DNA from: Phycisphaerales bacterium
Lineage (GTDB): Bacteria; Planctomycetota; Phycisphaerae; Phycisphaerales; SM1A02
Assembly: GCA_009692045.1 (NCBI GenBank)
Contig: SIAA01000003.1
Span: 1 to 64,000, forward strand
Direction: 5' to 3'
DNA: 64,000 bases
The notes beneath the pieces are model-generated. The model did not search any database. It was not told where the DNA came from and was given only the letters and a program-made list of their open reading frames with translations. Made by a program: the position numbers and the translations under genes. Below are positions 1 to 8,245 of this stretch, piece by piece (the first letter of the stretch is position 1; the number at the start of each line of letters is the position of its first letter).

Positions 1-13
1 CGCCCAGACATGC

Positions 14-1228
14 ATGGGCGCTATCACATTGGGGCAGTTGGCGCTGGCAGCCGGGGCATCTGCGCCCGGCGCGCACTCCCAATCAGCGAGCGACCGAGTC
101 GCGGGGGTCGCACCGGCACTGCGTGCCCGCATTATGGCGATGAGTCCGCTGCCAAGCGCCCCTCCTGATCTCACCAACAAGTTTGCTGACGATTCTGCTG
201 CGGCGGAACTGGGACAGATGTTTTTCTTTGAACAGAGGTTTTCCTCTAACGGTGCGGTGTCGTGCGCCTCCTGCCATGATCCTGATCGTGGCTTCGCCGA
301 TGGAAGACCGCTTGCCCAAGGGCTCCAAGTCGGAACTCGACATACACCATCGGTGATTGACTCGGCCTTCCAGAGATGGCTTACTTGGGACGGCCGTGCC
401 GATTCGCTGTGGGCTCAGGCACTGCATCCCTTCGAGAATCAAGCAGAGATGGGGTCGACGCGCGCGCAGATGATCGAGGTGATCAGGGCAGACCCCGTTC
501 TGACTGGGCGCTACACCGCTATCTTCGGCCAACTTCCTCCGAGCGGTGACACTCAGGCAATCGATACTGCATTTGCCAACATCGGCAAGAGCCTTGCCGC
601 CTACGAGCGCAGACTGATCAGCCTCCCTTCAGCCTTCGACAGATTCGTTGTCGCGCTTGGCGATGAGTCAGGGGCCCCAGACTCGAGCCACTATCCGGAG
701 GCGGCGCTCCGTGGTTTGCTTCTATTCGTCGGCAAGGCCGGTTGCCATCAATGTCACTATGGTCCGGCGCTTAGCGATGGAGAGTTTCATCGGCTGGGTC
801 TGGCGGATGGGACCGGCCAATCCCTGAAGGATCGCGGTCGGCTCGATGGTGTTGCCAAGGTGAAGGCAGATCCCTTCAACGCCGCAGGAAAGTTCAGTGA
901 TGCTCCCCAGGGACCACGCGCGGCACTGGTGCGCTCGCTGCTTGAGGATCCTGATTTGTTCGGACGAATGCGGACGCCATCGCTGCGGGCTGCTGTCCGC
1001 ACCCCTCCCTACATGCATGATGGAAGATTCGCGACACTCGAGGATGTCGTGCGGTTTTATTCAACTCTTGATGGCGCGGTGCTGGATCACCATGGAGAGA
1101 CGGTGCTGACCCCGCTTTCTCTCTCCGAGAGTGAGATATCAGACATTGCCGAGTTTTTACGCAGTGTTGATGGCGGCCCCATCTCTCCCCATCTCTGTGG
1201 GAGAGTTATGCCGATAATCCCACCATAG
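14..1228 (+). CDS. Di-heme cytochrome c peroxidase (CcpA/MauG family), probably 5'-partial
   Basis: Predicted periplasmic or secreted di-heme c-type cytochrome that would reduce peroxide with electrons from a small donor, or act as a MauG-like oxidase. Two heme-attachment motifs are visible, CASCH at residues 84-88 and CHQCH at 244-248, about 160 residues apart as in the two-domain bacterial peroxidases. The C-terminal segment RTPSLR...PPYMHDG (about 320-338) is the usual family motif before the end of the second domain. The reading frame is open to the left edge of the window, and the first 20 residues are hydrophobic but lack a basic n-region, so the true start and signal peptide probably lie outside. 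It is one of three di-heme peroxidase-type proteins here. The physiological substrate is unknown. Confidence 0.85.
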   Translation: MGAITLGQLALAAGASAPGAHSQSASDRVAGVAPALRARIMAMSPLPSAPPDLTNKFADDSAAAELGQMFFFEQRFSSNGAVSCASCHDPDRGFADGRPLAQGLQVGTRHTPSVIDSAFQRWLTWDGRADSLWAQALHPFENQAEMGSTRAQMIEVIRADPVLTGRYTAIFGQLPPSGDTQAIDTAFANIGKSLAAYERRLISLPSAFDRFVVALGDESGAPDSSHYPEAALRGLLLFVGKAGCHQCHYGPALSDGEFHRLGLADGTGQSLKDRGRLDGVAKVKADPFNAAGKFSDAPQGPRAALVRSLLEDPDLFGRMRTPSLRAAVRTPPYMHDGRFATLEDVVRFYSTLDGAVLDHHGETVLTPLSLSESEISDIAEFLRSVDGGPISPHLCGRVMPIIPP

Positions 1229-1235
1229 TTAGTGA

Positions 1236-1270
1236 TCAGCCATTGGCTGACGCACGCCACGGGCTAGACT
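1236..1270 (+). promoter_or_regulatory. Stem-loop and tentative sigma70-like promoter before the choice-of-anchor gene
   Basis: TCAGCC (1236-1241) and GGCTGA (1245-1250) form a perfect 6-bp stem with a 3-nt loop just after the peroxidase stop. There is no T-run behind it, so it is not a typical intrinsic terminator. Overlapping it, TTGGCT (1243-1248) and TAGACT (1265-1270) are 16 nt apart and could be -35/-10 elements for the next gene. Both readings are tentative. Confidence 0.3.
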
Positions 1271-1348
1271 GGTATCGACACCCATTCGAACCTGATTCCT
1301 GATTCATCTCGCAATGTCCTCAATCGTGAGCCACCCCTGAGATCCTCC

Positions 1349-3577
1349 ATGCGAACCCTGCTTGCGCTGACCGTCTGCCTCTGTGCCGCCCTCCCAGTGT
1401 TTGCGCATGAGGATGATCCCAAGGCGCGCGACTGGGAACCGCCATTCATCGGTCCCGTATGGCACTTCGGCGATGATGGTCTCGCTGGCAGCACTTTCAA
1501 CTCCAGTGGCATGACTCTGATGTCGTGGTTCCCCATCAACAACTTTGACATTGCGGGGCAGGTCAACTCCAGCGGCAACGACTGCTGGGGATATCGATCG
1601 AGCCTCGGTCGGGAGTACGCCATCATCGGGCTGTCCAACGGCACCGGATTTGTAGATGTCACCAATCCCGCGGCCGCGACCATCGTTCGGTTCATTCCCG
1701 GTCCCAACAGTTTGTGGCGCAATGTCAAAACTTACCTGACCTACTGCTATGCAGTCAGCGAGGGTGGCGGCGGCATCCAAGTTTTCGATCTCGCCCAGAT
1801 TGACGCCGGACAGGTGACTGAGCTGCCCAGCGTCACCACGGGCGGCGGGCTCTCAACCCACACGATGATCATCAATACCACAACTGGCTATCTGTACCGC
1901 ATGGGCGGTGGCAGCAGCGGTATCCGCATTTACAACCTCAACCCCAGTCCGGCGGTGCCTGCCTATGTAGGGGCTTGGAGTGATCGCTACATTCACGATG
2001 GAGTTGTTTATAGTTACACCAGCGGGCCCTACGCGGGCAAAGAGATCTTCTTCGCGTGCGGAGGTTCCAATGGCGGGCAGACCAATACGGGCATGGACAT
2101 CATCGATGTGACCAACAAGGCGGCCTTGGTCAACATGTCGCGCTTCACATACTCGAGTGCTGCCTACTGTCACCAGGTCTGGCTCACTGAGGATCGTCAA
2201 TATGCCTACATCAACGACGAAATCGACGAGGCCAACTTTGGGCTCTACTCGGTAGGCCGCATCGTGAGTGTCGGCAATCTCTCTGCTCCTACTCTGGCAG
2301 GCACCTACAACACGGGCGTGAACACCGTTGATCACAACTTGTATGTGAAGGGCACCACCCTTTTCTGCAGTAACTACAAGAGTGGCATCCGCATCTTTGA
2401 TCTTGCCAACCCAACATCACCGCAGCAAAACGCTTGGTTCGATACCTATCCAACCGATGACTCCGGCGGCTACGCCGGACTCTGGTCCAACTATCCCTAC
2501 TTCCCCAGTGGCACCATCATCGGCAGCGATCTGCAACGCGGCCTCTTTGTCTGGCGTATGGGCGAGCCCGGGGGCTCTATCGCTTTTGCCGGAGGAAGTC
2601 CGCCCGCATTTGTGACTCCGCAGGGAGCGGTCATCGGCGTTACTGTCACGCCAGCGGCGGGGGCAACGACGGTTGCGGTGGTACTCACCTTCGATGACGG
2701 CTCGGCATCGCAAGACATTTCCATGCAGCAGATCGGCGCCGAGTGGCGCGGTACATTGCCCACGCTCGCTTGCGGAAGCTCGCTTTCATTCGCTGTAACT
2801 GCCAGTTTCAACACCGGTATCCCCGTACGCAGTCCTGCCGCTGGCCTTTACTCGGCCATTGCGGCGCTGGGAGAAGTTGCCTCATTCAATGATGCCATGG
2901 AAACCAACACGGGGTGGCAGGTCGGGGCCCCGACTGATACCGCGATCTCGGGTATCTGGGTTCGGGTCGATCCCAATGGCACGACGGCGCAGCCTGAAAA
3001 CGATCACTCCGACCCCGGCACAATGGCTTGGGTGACTGGTCAGGGTGTGGCCGGTGGGGGAGCAGGATCTGCAGATGTCGACGGAGGGGCAACTTCACTT
3101 ACCAGTCCACTGATGAATGCCGCAGGTCTCAGCGATGCCACACTCGTTTACTGGCGCTGGTACTCCAACAATCTCGGTGGCGCCCCCAATACCGACTCCA
3201 TGCCTGTGCTCATCTCTGGAGACGGCGGCAAGGTCTGGGTGCAGTTGGAAGATGTCACTATCAATACCGGCGCCTGGATTGAGAAGCGGTGGCTCATCTC
3301 CGATTATGTGACGCCCAGCGACATGGTGCAGGTGCGATTCGTAGCGCGGGACACCGGGACGGGGTCACTAGTCGAAGCAGGCGTCGATGATGTTCGCATC
3401 ATTGGTTACCAATGTCCTGCCGCAGTTCCCGGAGATCTCGACGGCGATGGCGTGGTCAGCGGCGGTGATCTGGCTGTGCTGCTCGGGCAGTGGGGCTCAG
3501 CGGGCAGTGGCGACTTCGACCAGAGCGGTGCCGTCGATGGCAGTGATCTCGCCTATCTACTGGCGCACTGGAGCTAG
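1349..3577 (+). CDS. Secreted choice-of-anchor B family protein (LVIVD-type propeller) with dockerin-like tail
   Basis: Exported protein of 742 residues. It has a Sec signal peptide (about 1-20, ending VFA-HE). Residues about 20-400 resemble the choice-of-anchor B family: repeated LVIVD-like blades such as FVDVTNP, IDVTNK and IRIFDLANP. An Ig-like segment follows (about 430-500), then a jelly-roll-like domain starting FNDAMETNTGW (about 515-690), then two EF-hand/dockerin-like repeats (DLDGDGVVSGGDLAVLLGQWG and a second copy). The last three modules also end the FG-GAP protein at 49558-52071. The stop codon shares a CTAG tetranucleotide with the stop of the convergent glycosyltransferase. The ligand or enzymatic role is unknown; surface attachment through the tail is inferred. 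Confidence 0.8.
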   Translation: MRTLLALTVCLCAALPVFAHEDDPKARDWEPPFIGPVWHFGDDGLAGSTFNSSGMTLMSWFPINNFDIAGQVNSSGNDCWGYRSSLGREYAIIGLSNGTGFVDVTNPAAATIVRFIPGPNSLWRNVKTYLTYCYAVSEGGGGIQVFDLAQIDAGQVTELPSVTTGGGLSTHTMIINTTTGYLYRMGGGSSGIRIYNLNPSPAVPAYVGAWSDRYIHDGVVYSYTSGPYAGKEIFFACGGSNGGQTNTGMDIIDVTNKAALVNMSRFTYSSAAYCHQVWLTEDRQYAYINDEIDEANFGLYSVGRIVSVGNLSAPTLAGTYNTGVNTVDHNLYVKGTTLFCSNYKSGIRIFDLANPTSPQQNAWFDTYPTDDSGGYAGLWSNYPYFPSGTIIGSDLQRGLFVWRMGEPGGSIAFAGGSPPAFVTPQGAVIGVTVTPAAGATTVAVVLTFDDGSASQDISMQQIGAEWRGTLPTLACGSSLSFAVTASFNTGIPVRSPAAGLYSAIAALGEVASFNDAMETNTGWQVGAPTDTAISGIWVRVDPNGTTAQPENDHSDPGTMAWVTGQGVAGGGAGSADVDGGATSLTSPLMNAAGLSDATLVYWRWYSNNLGGAPNTDSMPVLISGDGGKVWVQLEDVTINTGAWIEKRWLISDYVTPSDMVQVRFVARDTGTGSLVEAGVDDVRIIGYQCPAAVPGDLDGDGVVSGGDLAVLLGQWGSAGSGDFDQSGAVDGSDLAYLLAHWS

Positions 3578-5253
3578 TGGGGCGCGAGCGAGCGCACCGG
3601 GCGCACGGCTTCGATAGCGCGGTGGTAGGTCTGCAGGCAGCGCTGGGCCGCACCGTCCCAGTTGATGCCGCGAATCTCAAATAATCCGTGATCACGCAAA
3701 GTGTTCCGCAGAGGCGGATGACGGAGTACCGCCACGATCTTGTTGGCGATGTCGTCGACATCCCAGAAGTCGACCTTGAGCGCATTCGTCAGCACCTCGC
3801 TCACCCCGCTGCTTCGGCTGATGATCACCGGAACTCGATGGGCGATGGCCTCCAGCGGCGCGATTCCGAAGGGCTCGCTCACGCTGGGCATCACATATAC
3901 ATCGGCCATGGAGAACATGCGAGGGATGTCCTGCCCGCGCAGGAATCCTGTGAAGGTCATACGGCTGCCGATGCCGAGAGCTGCTGCCATCTCGATCATG
4001 TGCGTGGCCTGATCACCACTGCCGGCGACGATAAACCGTACATCCTTCATCACCTCAAGCACCCGCTTGGCGGCGCGCACGAAGTACTCGGGGCCTTTTT
4101 GCAGGGTGATCCGGCCGAAGTAGAGAACGATCTTCTCGTTTCGCTCGATGCGGGTGTGGCCGAATGCGGATGGGTCGAGGTCTACTCCGTTGTAAACGAC
4201 ATCGATCTTGTCAGGCGAGATGCCATAGCGGTTGAGGCAAAGATTCTTGGTCAGCATGCTCACCGAGATGCAGCGCACCGCAGCGTGCATGCCGCGACGC
4301 TCGATGTTGTAAACCGGTTGATTTACGCTCTCTCCCGAGCGATCGAACTCGGTTGAGTGCACATGGACCACCAGCGGCTTGCCGGTGAGTCGCGCCAAGG
4401 CGATACCTGCTGGATAGGTGAGCCAATCGTGGGCATGGACAACATCGAACTCGAGGTGGCGCGCGGCGGCGACGCAGAACTGAGCGTAGCGGTCTGCCTG
4501 ATCAAGAAGATTGCCGGCGTAGTCGGCGCCCACAGGGGCAAAGTGAAAACACTGCTCAGGAATGTCATGACCCTCAACTTCAGGTAGCGCCTCATCGAGT
4601 GCTGCCTCGACCGCGTTTTGCCAGTGCAACTCGCCGGAGGTTGGCGCAGCGGTCTCGGCGACATCGTCGCCTTCGAAGAGCAGGCTGCGAGGGGAATCGG
4701 TCTGCAAAAGTTTCTGGCCTTGGCGGCTCCACCCTCTACTGCGCTTGGAGCCCGCGAGGGCGTACGAACCAGAAGGAGTGCCATCGGCGCCGAGCGCCAT
4801 GAATCCGACTCGCGGGGGAGTTCCTGCCGCCAGTAATGCTGCCGCCGCCAAGGAGTCGCTCTCGATCCCGACTGAGGTGTTCGCTTCCGCAAGACTCGCC
4901 CCTCGCAAGGCAGTCTGGCTGAAATAATCGCGGGGAGTGGGGCGCAGAACGGGCGCCTCGCCAGCTTTCGGGGCGAGGCGTATAGGTTGGCGTACTCGAA
5001 TGGAGCGCCGAGCATCATCGGCGGCCCACGGGGTTGAGCCACCCTGAGCGCCAGTAGTCGGGATGTTGTTTACCTCGGGGCTGATTAGCGTGACATGAGA
5101 GGAGTGGGAGGCATCGATAGGCTTGGGCAGCACAAAGGTGACAGGCACGCCTTGGCGATCGAGCGCTTTGGTCAGTCCGTAACAGGCGGTTCCTAGCCCA
5201 CCGCTAATGAACGGTGGGAACTCCCAGCCAAGCATGAGAACTCGAGGAGTCAC
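3574..5253 (-). CDS. GT-B glycosyltransferase (glycogen synthase/GT4-GT5-like) with large internal insertion
   Basis: Predicted cytoplasmic retaining glycosyltransferase using a nucleotide sugar. The N-terminus carries GWEFPPFISGGLGTA (9-23), the glycine-rich donor/acceptor loop of starch/glycogen synthase-like enzymes. FDVVHAHDW (269-277) is typical of the family. R381 and K386 (GRITLQKG) and the E-x7-E motif EPFGIAPLE (460-468) mark the C-terminal nucleotide-sugar site. Residues about 60-225 are a low-complexity Ala/Ser/Gly-rich insertion absent from typical members. It starts with GTG and overlaps the upstream 150-residue gene by 4 nt (GTGA), so the two form an operon. Acceptor and product are not predictable; glycogen synthase is one possibility. 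Confidence 0.85.
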   Translation of the reverse strand: MTPRVLMLGWEFPPFISGGLGTACYGLTKALDRQGVPVTFVLPKPIDASHSSHVTLISPEVNNIPTTGAQGGSTPWAADDARRSIRVRQPIRLAPKAGEAPVLRPTPRDYFSQTALRGASLAEANTSVGIESDSLAAAALLAAGTPPRVGFMALGADGTPSGSYALAGSKRSRGWSRQGQKLLQTDSPRSLLFEGDDVAETAAPTSGELHWQNAVEAALDEALPEVEGHDIPEQCFHFAPVGADYAGNLLDQADRYAQFCVAAARHLEFDVVHAHDWLTYPAGIALARLTGKPLVVHVHSTEFDRSGESVNQPVYNIERRGMHAAVRCISVSMLTKNLCLNRYGISPDKIDVVYNGVDLDPSAFGHTRIERNEKIVLYFGRITLQKGPEYFVRAAKRVLEVMKDVRFIVAGSGDQATHMIEMAAALGIGSRMTFTGFLRGQDIPRMFSMADVYVMPSVSEPFGIAPLEAIAHRVPVIISRSSGVSEVLTNALKVDFWDVDDIANKIVAVLRHPPLRNTLRDHGLFEIRGINWDGAAQRCLQTYHRAIEAVRPVRSLAPH

Positions 5254-5702
5254 GGAGCCTCGCCAAGTTCGGCCATGTCACCCAAGAGTCGGAACGCCGC
5301 CTCGAAGCCGAGCAGTAAATCGAGGGCGCGGCGTTCGTCAGCGGAAGCATCACCGGAGGCAGGAAGATCGTGCTCGAAGACATACTCCCTCTCATCATTG
5401 CGGAAGTGCCTGATCTTTCCCGCCAGGGGTGCCGCCCCCAACTCGCACAGTTCTTCAGAGACCAGTTCCTCCATCGACTCTCCCAAGTGCAGCAGGTCCG
5501 TTTCGATGGACTCGCTCAGCCAGCGGTCGCTGGTCGCGAGCGCGACTCTGAATCCGCCAGTCGGTAGGAGATGGACTCGGTAGGTTGCCAGAGCAGCGGA
5601 GTGCAGTGCGCCGCAGTGCAGGCAATCGTTGCGAATCTCCGCCGCGCCAAATACGCCGCGCGCCGTCGCCTCCTCACAGAGTCTCTGCAGTAGTTGGGAC
5701 AT
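5250..5702 (-). CDS. Conserved-looking small protein of unknown function, coupled to glycosyltransferase
   Basis: A 150-residue soluble protein with no signal peptide or membrane segment; I do not recognise the family. It has a CLHC pair (C27, C30), then a mixed alpha/beta region with an acidic helical stretch (about 70-95) and an acidic C-terminus. The fold could be of the secretion-chaperone/YbjN kind, but that is a guess. It reads straight into the glycosyltransferase with a GTGA overlap, so a role with that enzyme is likely. Its start lies 52 nt from the divergent prmC start, and the gap contains a repeated TCGGGT motif. Confidence 0.7.
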   Translation of the reverse strand: MSQLLQRLCEEATARGVFGAAEIRNDCLHCGALHSAALATYRVHLLPTGGFRVALATSDRWLSESIETDLLHLGESMEELVSEELCELGAAPLAGKIRHFRNDEREYVFEHDLPASGDASADERRALDLLLGFEAAFRLLGDMAELGEAP

Positions 5703-5703
5703 G

Positions 5704-5754
5704 TCGGGTTGGTTATACCCGATAGTCGGGTAGGTACGCCGTTAGGATCGGGTA
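5704..5754. promoter_or_regulatory. Candidate operator: phased TCGGGT repeats between prmC and the glycosyltransferase operon
   Basis: TCGGGT occurs in direct orientation at 5704, 5726 and 5748, exactly 22 nt apart each time. An inverted copy, TACCCGA, at 5716-5722 forms with TCGGGTA at 5726-5732 a perfect 7-bp inverted repeat with a 3-nt spacer. All lie in the 52-nt gap between two divergent starts. About two helical turns between copies suits side-by-side binding of a dimeric regulator. No regulator is identified. Confidence 0.45.
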
Positions 5755-6675
5755 ATGAGCGATGAGGCTTGGACTACTCGGCGCCTGCGCGATTGGATGC
5801 GCCAGTGGCTGCGAAGTCGCCAAGTTGACAGCCCACACGCCTGCGTCGATCTTCTTCTTGGATTCGTCCTGAAGCAGGAGCGGGTAAATCTCTATACAGA
5901 TTCTGAACGGCCGGCATCGGCCGAGGAACTCACACAACTGCGAGACTTGGTAGCGCGGGCAGGGCGACATGAGCCCGTGCAGTATCTCGTAGGCAGCTGC
6001 GGCTTCTACACCCACACCTTCGAAGTGAACTCGTCGACATTGATCCCCAGACCCTGCACCGAAGCACTCGTTGCCGAAGCTGTTCGCCACCTGCGAAGTG
6101 AGCCAGGAGATTGGCGCGTACTCGACATCGGAACTGGAACAGGCTGCATCGCCATTTCGATTGCCGCGGCATTTGCTCCTACCCGCAAGACTCCCTCCGA
6201 GGTGGCGCCAGTTCCCTGCAGCGTTCGCTGCGTTGCCAGCGATATCGCCGAAGATGCGTTGCAGCTGGCGGCGCGCAATGCTCAGACCAACGACGCGGCT
6301 GAGTTGATCGAGTTTCGTCTGGGCGACTTGTATGGACCGTGTGCCGGTAGGAATGAAGAGTCATCCTTCCGAGTCATCTGTTCCAATCCTCCTTACATCA
6401 GTGATGCCCAGTGGGTTGATGTGCCGGCAAATGTGCGCGATTGGGAGCCCTCTCGTGCCTTGCGGGGCGGCGCTGACGGGCTGCGATTCGTGGAACCGAT
6501 CATCAGAGAGTCGCCCCAGTGGTTGAGCCTCGGCGGATGCCTGTTGGTAGAGATTGCCTTCGATCAGGCGGATGCCGCCCTGGCCATCGCCGAGCGCACC
6601 AGCGGGCTTCGAGATGCCGAGGTACTTCGCGATGATGAGGGACTTGATCGCGTGCTCCGCGCGTTTCGCCAGTGA
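5755..6675 (+). CDS. prmC: Peptide chain release factor N5-glutamine methyltransferase
   Basis: SAM-dependent enzyme that methylates the glutamine of the GGQ motif in RF1/RF2 in the cytoplasm, improving termination. The N-terminal helical domain (about 1-100) is followed by the SAM-binding motif VLDIGTGTGCIA (122-133) and the catalytic SNPPYI motif (210-215) that holds the substrate glutamine. At 306 residues it has the usual length. It is transcribed alone, divergently from the glycosyltransferase pair. prfA, its frequent neighbour elsewhere, is not in this window. Confidence 0.92.
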   Translation: MSDEAWTTRRLRDWMRQWLRSRQVDSPHACVDLLLGFVLKQERVNLYTDSERPASAEELTQLRDLVARAGRHEPVQYLVGSCGFYTHTFEVNSSTLIPRPCTEALVAEAVRHLRSEPGDWRVLDIGTGTGCIAISIAAAFAPTRKTPSEVAPVPCSVRCVASDIAEDALQLAARNAQTNDAAELIEFRLGDLYGPCAGRNEESSFRVICSNPPYISDAQWVDVPANVRDWEPSRALRGGADGLRFVEPIIRESPQWLSLGGCLLVEIAFDQADAALAIAERTSGLRDAEVLRDDEGLDRVLRAFRQ

Positions 6676-6711
6676 GCTGCACCAAGAAGTTCGCGCAGGT
6701 TTGCTGCTGGA

Positions 6712-8169
6712 TCAGCGCGGCGCCAGAGCTCGCCGAACCTCCTCGAAGAGCTGCTCCGCCTGGAAGGGCTTGAAGAGCACGCAGGAGAGGCCCTCCTGAC
6801 TGGAGCGCACGATGGAGTGGTTCGGGTCGTAGCCGAATCCCGTCATGAGGATCACCGTGGTGTTGGCCGAGCAGGCCTTGGTTCCGCGAAAAACATCGTA
6901 GCCATTGTGGTCGGGCAGGCGGATGTCGGAGATCACTAGGTCGAAGGGTCGGCCCTCATGCGTTGAACGGGTGACGATTTCGAGAGCACTGGTGCCATCA
7001 CCGCACGATTCAGCCAGCGCTCCGCAATCCTGCAAGAGCGCCTGAATGGTCTCGCGCACGCTGGCATCATCATCAACCACCAGCACGCGTTTGCCTGAGA
7101 CGATGGGATCCTTGGCGCCATCGACGACGACGCGGTCGATTCCCAGAACGGTGCGCGGGCCAGCCGTTGCCGTCTTCAATCGAGTCTCCAGAGAGACCAG
7201 AGCGTTTTCCAATGACTCGTGCCCGGTGAGACGACCGGCGGCAACATCAGTAGCTGCGTTTCGCACTCGCTGCAGCGGGATTGCCACCTCATCGCGCACC
7301 ATTCCGGAGATGCGCTCGCTCGTGGTGTATCGCTCCACGATGAGCATGTCGAGAATGTTGAGGGCCATGGCCACATAGCGGCCATATGTCTCCAGCGCCA
7401 ACCGATGCTCCTCGGTGAAGCGATCCTTCTCCATGCTCTCGACATTCAGGACGCCGATGACGCGCTCCTGGAGGAGCAGGGGAACCGTGAGAGCGCTGCG
7501 GGCGCCGGGAAGTCCATTGCGATAGTAGGGATCGTTGTCAGGATTGTTGCAGACATAGCTCTCGCCTGTCGAAGCGACGAGACCACAAACTCCATTGCCA
7601 TGGGGACGGGCGAAGATCGCTTCGCCGATTCGCAGTGGTTCGATGCCACGGCCGATCACCAGTTCCAGCTGCGCGGTTTGTCGATTGCGTAACCGAACCT
7701 CAAAGGCTGACTCGGAGAACACGCGCTCCATGGTGTCCACGACCTTGCGCTCGAGCAAGGCGAGCCGTTCTCCCACATTCAGTGGATTGACAATCTGAGC
7801 ATCGAGGTCAAGAAGCTCGCCACCAGCTGCATCCACAGAATCAATGAACTGGGTAAACCGTTGGCGGAGCGCGCAGTCGAAGAAGACACCGAGAGCGCGG
7901 TCCTCGCCCAGCACTACGATTTCAACCTCCCAGGAGGAGTCGGCGTGCGAGACTCGCTTGCGTCTCCGCGTCAGAGTGGCGCGCTCCTTGATGGCATCGC
8001 GACAGGCATCGGCGAAGATGCGCATAGCCGCGGGATCCTTGCCCGCGAGCCGCTCTGTCATCCACAGAATTTCGCCCGTCGCATCCACCAACGCCACCCC
8101 ATCACCAATCGCCTCGATAAGAGATGCGGGGTCGTAGGCGAGTTTGGATGGCAGTTTGGAAGCGCTCAC
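6712..8169 (-). CDS. PAS-GAF-receiver signalling protein
   Basis: Cytoplasmic signalling protein. I choose the GTG at 8169 (485 residues), because the frame further upstream runs through the neighbouring ABC gene and looks non-coding. A PAS-like sensor (about 10-110, with LVDATGEILWM), a GAF domain (about 130-275) and a short helical linker (285-340) are followed by a receiver domain (360-485). The receiver has the acidic triad D366-D368, phospho-acceptor D415 (VISD), T443 and K467. There is no histidine-kinase catalytic domain and no output DNA-binding domain, so the partner kinase must be encoded elsewhere. It faces the ABC operon divergently across about 75 nt. Confidence 0.8.
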   Translation of the reverse strand: MSASKLPSKLAYDPASLIEAIGDGVALVDATGEILWMTERLAGKDPAAMRIFADACRDAIKERATLTRRRKRVSHADSSWEVEIVVLGEDRALGVFFDCALRQRFTQFIDSVDAAGGELLDLDAQIVNPLNVGERLALLERKVVDTMERVFSESAFEVRLRNRQTAQLELVIGRGIEPLRIGEAIFARPHGNGVCGLVASTGESYVCNNPDNDPYYRNGLPGARSALTVPLLLQERVIGVLNVESMEKDRFTEEHRLALETYGRYVAMALNILDMLIVERYTTSERISGMVRDEVAIPLQRVRNAATDVAAGRLTGHESLENALVSLETRLKTATAGPRTVLGIDRVVVDGAKDPIVSGKRVLVVDDDASVRETIQALLQDCGALAESCGDGTSALEIVTRSTHEGRPFDLVISDIRLPDHNGYDVFRGTKACSANTTVILMTGFGYDPNHSIVRSSQEGLSCVLFKPFQAEQLFEEVRRALAPR

Positions 8170-8245
8170 GGCTCGGCGTGGGGAGTTTACGTCCGAATGG
8201 GGTCGGAGCCAATCCAAGTTAGAATGATCCTCAAGCAGATTGCCC

